From positions 1-9,286 of the forward strand of contig CAYGRM010000274.1 in the NCBI GenBank assembly GCA_964352225.1: a stretch of 9,286 nucleotides of DNA. The letters run 5' to 3'. Positions within the stretch are counted from its first letter, which is position 1. The number at the start of each line of letters is the position of its first letter. The notes beneath the pieces were generated by a model that saw nothing but the letters and a program-made list of their open reading frames with translations, was not told where the DNA came from and made no database searches. Below, piece by piece: positions 5,665 to 9,286 of this stretch. This DNA comes from CAJQQY01 sp964352225. GTDB lineage: Bacteria; Bacteroidota; Bacteroidia; Chitinophagales; Saprospiraceae. Both the position numbers and the translations under genes were made by a program.

Positions 5665-8031
5665 TTAAAAATTATAATCTGCTCGAAGCGTAAAACTTCT
5701 CGGTGCTTGCAAAGTTCCTGGACGAACCATGTACTCAATATTTAAAATATTACTTGAAATAAGCGCAAGTTTAAAACGTTTCGTAACATTATAAATAAAT
5801 CTTGCATCGACTAAAGTGTATCCTTTATTATTTTTTTCTCGATACTCGCCAATGCCTGAAAAGATATTCAATACTTCATCAATGGCTTCTATTTTACTGT
5901 TAAAGATGACTCCCGCTCCAATCTTGAATTTTTTAAATTCAGCTTCTCCGTCTAGTTTTAGGGAATGCCTATTTCGGTATTTTAAAATATTAGAATCTTC
6001 ACTTGATTTATCTTTAATCTCGTCTGTAAATTCTTGATATCTTGGATCTAAGATTGTATAACCTGCTAATAAATAGGCAGTTACGTCACCGATTTTTCCA
6101 AATCCATTGATACTTAAGTCAATTCCTCTAATCCTTGTATCACCAATGTTTTGTGATTGAAATCTAATTCCACCAACAGGAGCTACTTGAAATTCCATCA
6201 TATTTTGATACTCCGACCAGAAGGCTGCGACATCAAAGAATCCATTTAAACCACCTAATTTGAAACCTTGTTTTATACCAATTTCAGTTGACCAACCTGT
6301 TTCAGATTCCAAACTTGGATTAGGAATAACATTAATACCACCAGCATCGGTTGCAATGAATTGTTCGGCAATAGTAGGGTAGCGGTATCCTTGTCCCCAA
6401 GAAGCTCGGAGATAAGTTGCTACTCCTAATTGATAATTAGCACCAAGTCGAAAAACTGGTTTTCCCTCTGAAATTTTTCCATTAGGAATAGTATCTGTAA
6501 AGAGTGGGGTAGACTGTCCCGGCGGAGTGTAAGTAACGAACTCAGGACTATTCGTAATGTTTTGTTCGTAACGAGCTCCGAATGAAATATTTAATTTATC
6601 AAAAAACTTTTTATCCAACTGAAGATAGGTTGCAAAATTTTGACTTCGATAAGTAGTGTCTCCATATAATTCGGCTTCAATAAAAGTTGAAGTAGAAACA
6701 GCACCTGCTGATAATACTAAACCTTTTTCATCCCACTTTTTTTGAAATTGGTACTCACCGTAATAGAGTTGAGAGGTATTTGATCGGTTATCATTATTCT
6801 TATTATTTATGCTATAAATTCGACCGGTGAAGCGGTGACGATTACCAGATTTATCAAAATAATTGACAAATGGATCTATCGTAAATCGGAATCGATCTGA
6901 AATACTTAAAAGGTTATTACCAATTCCTCCAGCTTGATAAGCACCTTCTTCGCCATTTTTCCAAAGGAAAAAACTGGAACTTTTTCCAGGGTTAAAATTA
7001 GAATTAAAGCCAATCGTCAAGTTGTCATTTATTCGATAGCGTGTTCCGACATTAATCCTTCCATATCTTGAATAAGTATCTTGTTTGAAACTGGATCGGT
7101 TAAAATAATAACCACCTAAGACTAAATCTAATTTTTTAAATTTTTGGCGATGAGCAAAACTTGCCCCAAATTCATGTGGTTGATCTGTAAAATTATTAGA
7201 CTCTTTGCGGTAAGTGGAATCTTCCAAATTAAAAGAAATACTATCCCACCAGATTTTTCTAATATCTTTTGGATCATCATACATCGTATAAAAAGTGGAA
7301 AACTTCGTAACTGGTTTCGAGGTAGCATAAGCAGTTCGAACATTAATAATTCCATTCAAAGCTGACGAACCATACAAGGCAGAAGCTGCTCCTTTGACAA
7401 CCTCTATCTGTGCAATATTTTCGACTGGAATATCATCCCATTGTGCTAATCCTGCATCTGCCTGCAAAGCAGGAATATCATCTAATAGTAAAAGTACTCG
7501 ACTTCCAGCACCATAAGACCATCCCGATCCACCCCGAATATTTGGTTGATTATCTACCATAGTAACACCAGGTATTTTATCTAATAACTCATCGACGGAG
7601 GTACTATTGGTACTTTCTAACAAACGAGGTTTGAGGACTTCGAGGGAAATAGTAGTTTCAGCTAATGGTTTTTCATATTTTCCACTAGTGATCGTAGCCG
7701 TTTGCAATAGATTGGTTTCTACTCCTATATCGATATTTAGTATTCGTGTTTCTCCAGCAGTAAGTGTTACTTTTTTAGTAATTGTTTGGAAACCGACATA
7801 ACTGAAGGTGATAATATTTTTTCCAGCAGGTAGTGTTATTTCATAATTTCCATCCAAATCAGAGGTGACTCCATTGTTATTGGCATCGGTAATCGTGGCA
7901 CCGATCAGCGGTTCATTTTCTTCTTGATCCATAATGACACCTTTGAGGGTGGCCATTTGGGAAAAGGCATTGGAGGAAAAAAGAATCAATAATGTGCTGA
8001 TTATCAGCGATTTGTAAAGGTTGTAATGCAT
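5665..8031 (-). CDS. TonB-dependent outer-membrane receptor with carboxypeptidase-regulatory-like domain
   Basis: The 788-residue product imports a scarce ligand (metal chelate, vitamin or glycan) across the outer membrane using TonB energy. The signal peptide is residues 1-24 (NAFS before Q25). Residues 27-105 form a carboxypeptidase-regulatory-like domain, with GVTSDLDGNYEITLPAG and ITFSYVGF typical of Bacteroidota receptors. The plug is about 115-232, with NIRGGSGWSYGAGSRVLLLL, the DDIPA that follows, and IEVVKGAASALYGSSALNG. The remainder is the beta-barrel, ending TLRADYNF with the expected terminal Phe. ATITSG at 112-117 may serve as the TonB box. No SusD-type lipoprotein gene adjoins it, so it is not a standard SusCD glycan pair; it looks more like a BtuB or siderophore-type receptor. 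The ligand is not evident. It is divergent from a T9SS cargo gene. No Shine-Dalgarno site is visible. Confidence 0.93.
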   Translation of the reverse strand: MHYNLYKSLIISTLLILFSSNAFSQMATLKGVIMDQEENEPLIGATITDANNNGVTSDLDGNYEITLPAGKNIITFSYVGFQTITKKVTLTAGETRILNIDIGVETNLLQTATITSGKYEKPLAETTISLEVLKPRLLESTNSTSVDELLDKIPGVTMVDNQPNIRGGSGWSYGAGSRVLLLLDDIPALQADAGLAQWDDIPVENIAQIEVVKGAASALYGSSALNGIINVRTAYATSKPVTKFSTFYTMYDDPKDIRKIWWDSISFNLEDSTYRKESNNFTDQPHEFGASFAHRQKFKKLDLVLGGYYFNRSSFKQDTYSRYGRINVGTRYRINDNLTIGFNSNFNPGKSSSFFLWKNGEEGAYQAGGIGNNLLSISDRFRFTIDPFVNYFDKSGNRHRFTGRIYSINNKNNDNRSNTSQLYYGEYQFQKKWDEKGLVLSAGAVSTSTFIEAELYGDTTYRSQNFATYLQLDKKFFDKLNISFGARYEQNITNSPEFVTYTPPGQSTPLFTDTIPNGKISEGKPVFRLGANYQLGVATYLRASWGQGYRYPTIAEQFIATDAGGINVIPNPSLESETGWSTEIGIKQGFKLGGLNGFFDVAAFWSEYQNMMEFQVAPVGGIRFQSQNIGDTRIRGIDLSINGFGKIGDVTAYLLAGYTILDPRYQEFTDEIKDKSSEDSNILKYRNRHSLKLDGEAEFKKFKIGAGVIFNSKIEAIDEVLNIFSGIGEYREKNNKGYTLVDARFIYNVTKRFKLALISSNILNIEYMVRPGTLQAPRSFTLRADYNF

Positions 8032-8108
8032 GTTAAGAAAGGTTTGTATAATAAAAAATTAGATAAACGCATGTTCATGCATAGGGTAGGACTTAGGTAA
8101 TTTAAGAA

Positions 8109-8156
8109 CAAATGTAGGAGAAAAAATGAATTGTAAAATGTTTTTTTTCAAAAAAA
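8109..8156 (-). promoter_or_regulatory. predicted promoter of the TonB receptor gene
   Basis: The minus strand carries TACATTTG at 8116-8109, an exact match to the Bacteroidota -7 consensus TAnnTTTG. It would place transcription start near 8102 with a leader of about 70 nt. No TTG lies at the usual 17-23 bp. Instead a T7-G-A8 tract (8156-8141 on the minus strand) sits 32 bp upstream, the same layout as in the divergent promoter at 8196-8244. Confidence 0.5.
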
Positions 8157-8195
8157 TATTAACAACAATTTTTATATAGTTTTTTCTGAACTTTA

Positions 8196-8244
8196 TTTTT
8201 TTGAAAAAAATTGTAGAAACACATCATAAAATTTTCTAACTTTG
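8196..8244 (+). promoter_or_regulatory. predicted promoter of the T9SS cargo gene
   Basis: TAACTTTG at 8237-8244 exactly matches the Bacteroidota -7 consensus TAnnTTTG. TTG at 8211-8213 lies 23 bp upstream, at the edge of the accepted -33 spacing. A T7-G-A7 tract at 8196-8210 lies further upstream. Transcription would start near 8250, leaving a leader of about 150 nt before the ATG at 8403. Confidence 0.6.
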
Positions 8245-8250
8245 CGTTAC

Positions 8251-8402
8251 TTAATTCAGAAATACCTACCTAACTTTACCTAAAAGAATTATTTTTAGGA
8301 ATTCCTTATCTACAACAGTTCCAAGAGAGTGAATCAATGATAATTTCATTGGTGCGCAATTTTATTTATTCATATTTATTTAAAAATCTTTAAACTATTC
8401 AC
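8251..8402 (+). other. long 5' leader with small hairpins
   Basis: About 150 nt separate the predicted transcription start from the start codon. CCTAAAA at 8279-8285 pairs with TTTTAGG at 8293-8299. CAATGA at 8335-8340 pairs with TCATTG at 8346-8351, and this stem covers the start of a possible 18-codon upstream ORF. I recognise no known riboswitch. Together with the two promoters this accounts for the 371-bp gap at 8032-8402; the rest is AT-rich with no gene. Confidence 0.35.
8337..8393 (+). CDS. possible 18-codon upstream ORF in the cargo-gene leader
   Basis: ATG at 8337 opens MIISLVRNFIYSYLFKNL, ending in TAA at 8391-8393, nine bases before the ATG of the cargo gene. AAGAGAG at 8323-8329 lies about seven bases upstream of the ATG and is weakly Shine-Dalgarno-like, in a region where its neighbours lack such sites. 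The peptide is hydrophobic and basic, but AT-rich leaders contain such ORFs by chance. It could be a leader peptide or nothing. Confidence 0.18.
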   Translation: MIISLVRNFIYSYLFKNL

Positions 8403-9230
8403 ATGAAGAAATTATTACTACTTAGTTTTTTTATCATCATCGGATTAAATCTGACTAATGCACAATGGGGATTTTGTGAACCAGATTTGATATACCAAGA
8501 TTCTTCCTTTGGAGTTTACCCACCGCCATTGAGTGCAAATAATCCTGATGGAGGAATTACAGAAAAGGCTTGTGTTAACTCTGATTTCTTTTTCGTTTTG
8601 ACGGTTAAGATTCCAGATATGATCGCGACCACAGTTTTGAATATTGAAGTAGATTCTATAATCATTGAGACACAAGGAGCAATTCTCAACTTGCCAGCAG
8701 GAATGACCTACGCGATGAACCCTGAGGGAGGTATTTTTACTCCTGAAGATACATTAGCATGTATCACTCTTTTTGGAACTCCGACAATAGCTGGAACATA
8801 TGATTTGAAAATTGTAATGACTGTTTACAGTCAAGACTTAGCGATCTTCGGTGGTTCTCAAACTTTTGAATTACCAAGTAATTTGATTCCGGGAGCAGAA
8901 GGAAACTACTTTTTGGAAGTACTACCAAATGGAGATCCTAGTTGTTTCGTTGATACGGATGATCTATTAGCGGAGTCATTTTCTATTCGGAATTTACCTA
9001 ATCCATTTAGCGATTTTACTAATATTGAAATTGTAGCTGAATACTCAGATCAATTAACTTTTAGAGTTTTCGATTTAATTGGAAATGAAATTCACCGAGA
9101 AGTTATTGCGGTAAATGAAGGCATTAATAATCATGAATTTGATGGAAGCCGATTGGCTAATGGAATTTACATGTACACAGTTGAGAAAGATGGCGCTCTC
9201 GTTTCTGAGAAGATGATCATTCAAAAGTAG
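8403..9230 (+). CDS. T9SS-secreted protein with type A C-terminal sorting domain
   Basis: The 275-residue product has a signal peptide (residues 1-20, ending TNA before Q21). A central region at about 21-190 belongs to no family I recognise. The sorting domain is about 193-275: RNLPNPFSDFTNIEI opens it, RVFDLIGNEIHREV is the typical middle strand, and LANGIYMYTVEKDG plus SEKMIIQK is the classic ending. Such proteins cross the outer membrane by the type IX system and are usually anchored or released at the surface. FGTPTIAGTYDLKIVMT (124-140) resembles the last strands of a putative Ig-like domain. Cysteines at 25, 57, 120 and 181 could form two disulfides. No catalytic motif is visible, so an adhesive or binding role is more likely than an enzyme. 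The gene is divergent from the TonB receptor and is followed after four bases by a hairpin. Confidence 0.9.
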   Translation: MKKLLLLSFFIIIGLNLTNAQWGFCEPDLIYQDSSFGVYPPPLSANNPDGGITEKACVNSDFFFVLTVKIPDMIATTVLNIEVDSIIIETQGAILNLPAGMTYAMNPEGGIFTPEDTLACITLFGTPTIAGTYDLKIVMTVYSQDLAIFGGSQTFELPSNLIPGAEGNYFLEVLPNGDPSCFVDTDDLLAESFSIRNLPNPFSDFTNIEIVAEYSDQLTFRVFDLIGNEIHREVIAVNEGINNHEFDGSRLANGIYMYTVEKDGALVSEKMIIQK

Positions 9231-9234
9231 GCGC

Positions 9235-9281
9235 TAGGAGTGAGGTTGTTTTTTCAAAGATAAAATATAGCCTCACTCCTA
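9235..9281. terminator. inverted repeat after the T9SS cargo gene, probable terminator
   Basis: TAGGAGTGAGG at 9235-9245 pairs perfectly with CCTCACTCCTA at 9271-9281. The 25-base loop is AT-rich and contains a T6 run (9249-9254). It starts four bases after the TAG of the cargo gene. The arms are GC-rich relative to the flanks. It may also be a member of a dispersed repeat family, and the window edge prevents seeing whether it continues. Confidence 0.6.
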
Positions 9282-9286
9282 ACATC

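Noticed and set aside
7128..7365. Overlapping short ORFs on both strands inside the receptor gene
   Set aside because: They fall in the TonB receptor barrel, whose frame is continuous and family-typical; nothing supports overlapping genes.
5665..9230. SusCD-type glycan-utilisation locus
   Set aside because: There is no SusD-like lipoprotein gene, and the receptor is shorter than typical SusC proteins.

Overview
The window reads as a chromosomal stretch from a low-GC member of the Bacteroidota, probably Saprospiraceae-like (the family placement is inference). The evidence is a TonB-dependent receptor with an N-terminal carboxypeptidase-regulatory-like domain, a secreted protein with a type IX secretion (T9SS) type A sorting tail, a Tat-exported Gfo/Idh/MocA protein of the GH109 type, TAnnTTTG promoter boxes, and few Shine-Dalgarno sites.

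Layout. Bases 1-424 have no intact gene. They may hold the last codons of a plus-strand gene, a 100-bp-spaced direct repeat around a strong hairpin, and a decayed minus-strand copy of the 3' end of the next gene. Bases 425-2719 (minus) form a three-gene operon: ECF sigma factor, then a single-pass membrane protein that looks like its anti-sigma factor (11-bp overlap), then a small outer-membrane beta-barrel protein. Bases 2870-3604 (plus) encode an exported alpha/beta hydrolase. It converges on an RNase HI gene (3718-4176, minus) across a long inverted repeat. Bases 4231-5607 (plus) encode the GH109-like oxidoreductase, which converges on a 788-residue TonB-dependent receptor (5665-8031, minus) across a perfect 16-bp-stem hairpin. 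A 371-bp divergent control region separates the receptor from a T9SS cargo protein (8403-9230, plus), which is followed by another hairpin.

How the genes fit together. The sigma, anti-sigma and outer-membrane genes look like a small envelope-signalling unit. The receptor and the T9SS cargo are divergently transcribed from promoters with a mirror-image layout, so they may be co-regulated. The hydrolase, RNase HI and GH109-like genes look like unrelated single genes.

I see no defence island, CRISPR array, insertion sequence or RNA gene. The least ordinary signals are the in-frame remnant of the outer-membrane gene (257-418), the mirrored promoter pair (8109-8244), and three unrelated inverted repeats sitting at gene 3' ends.
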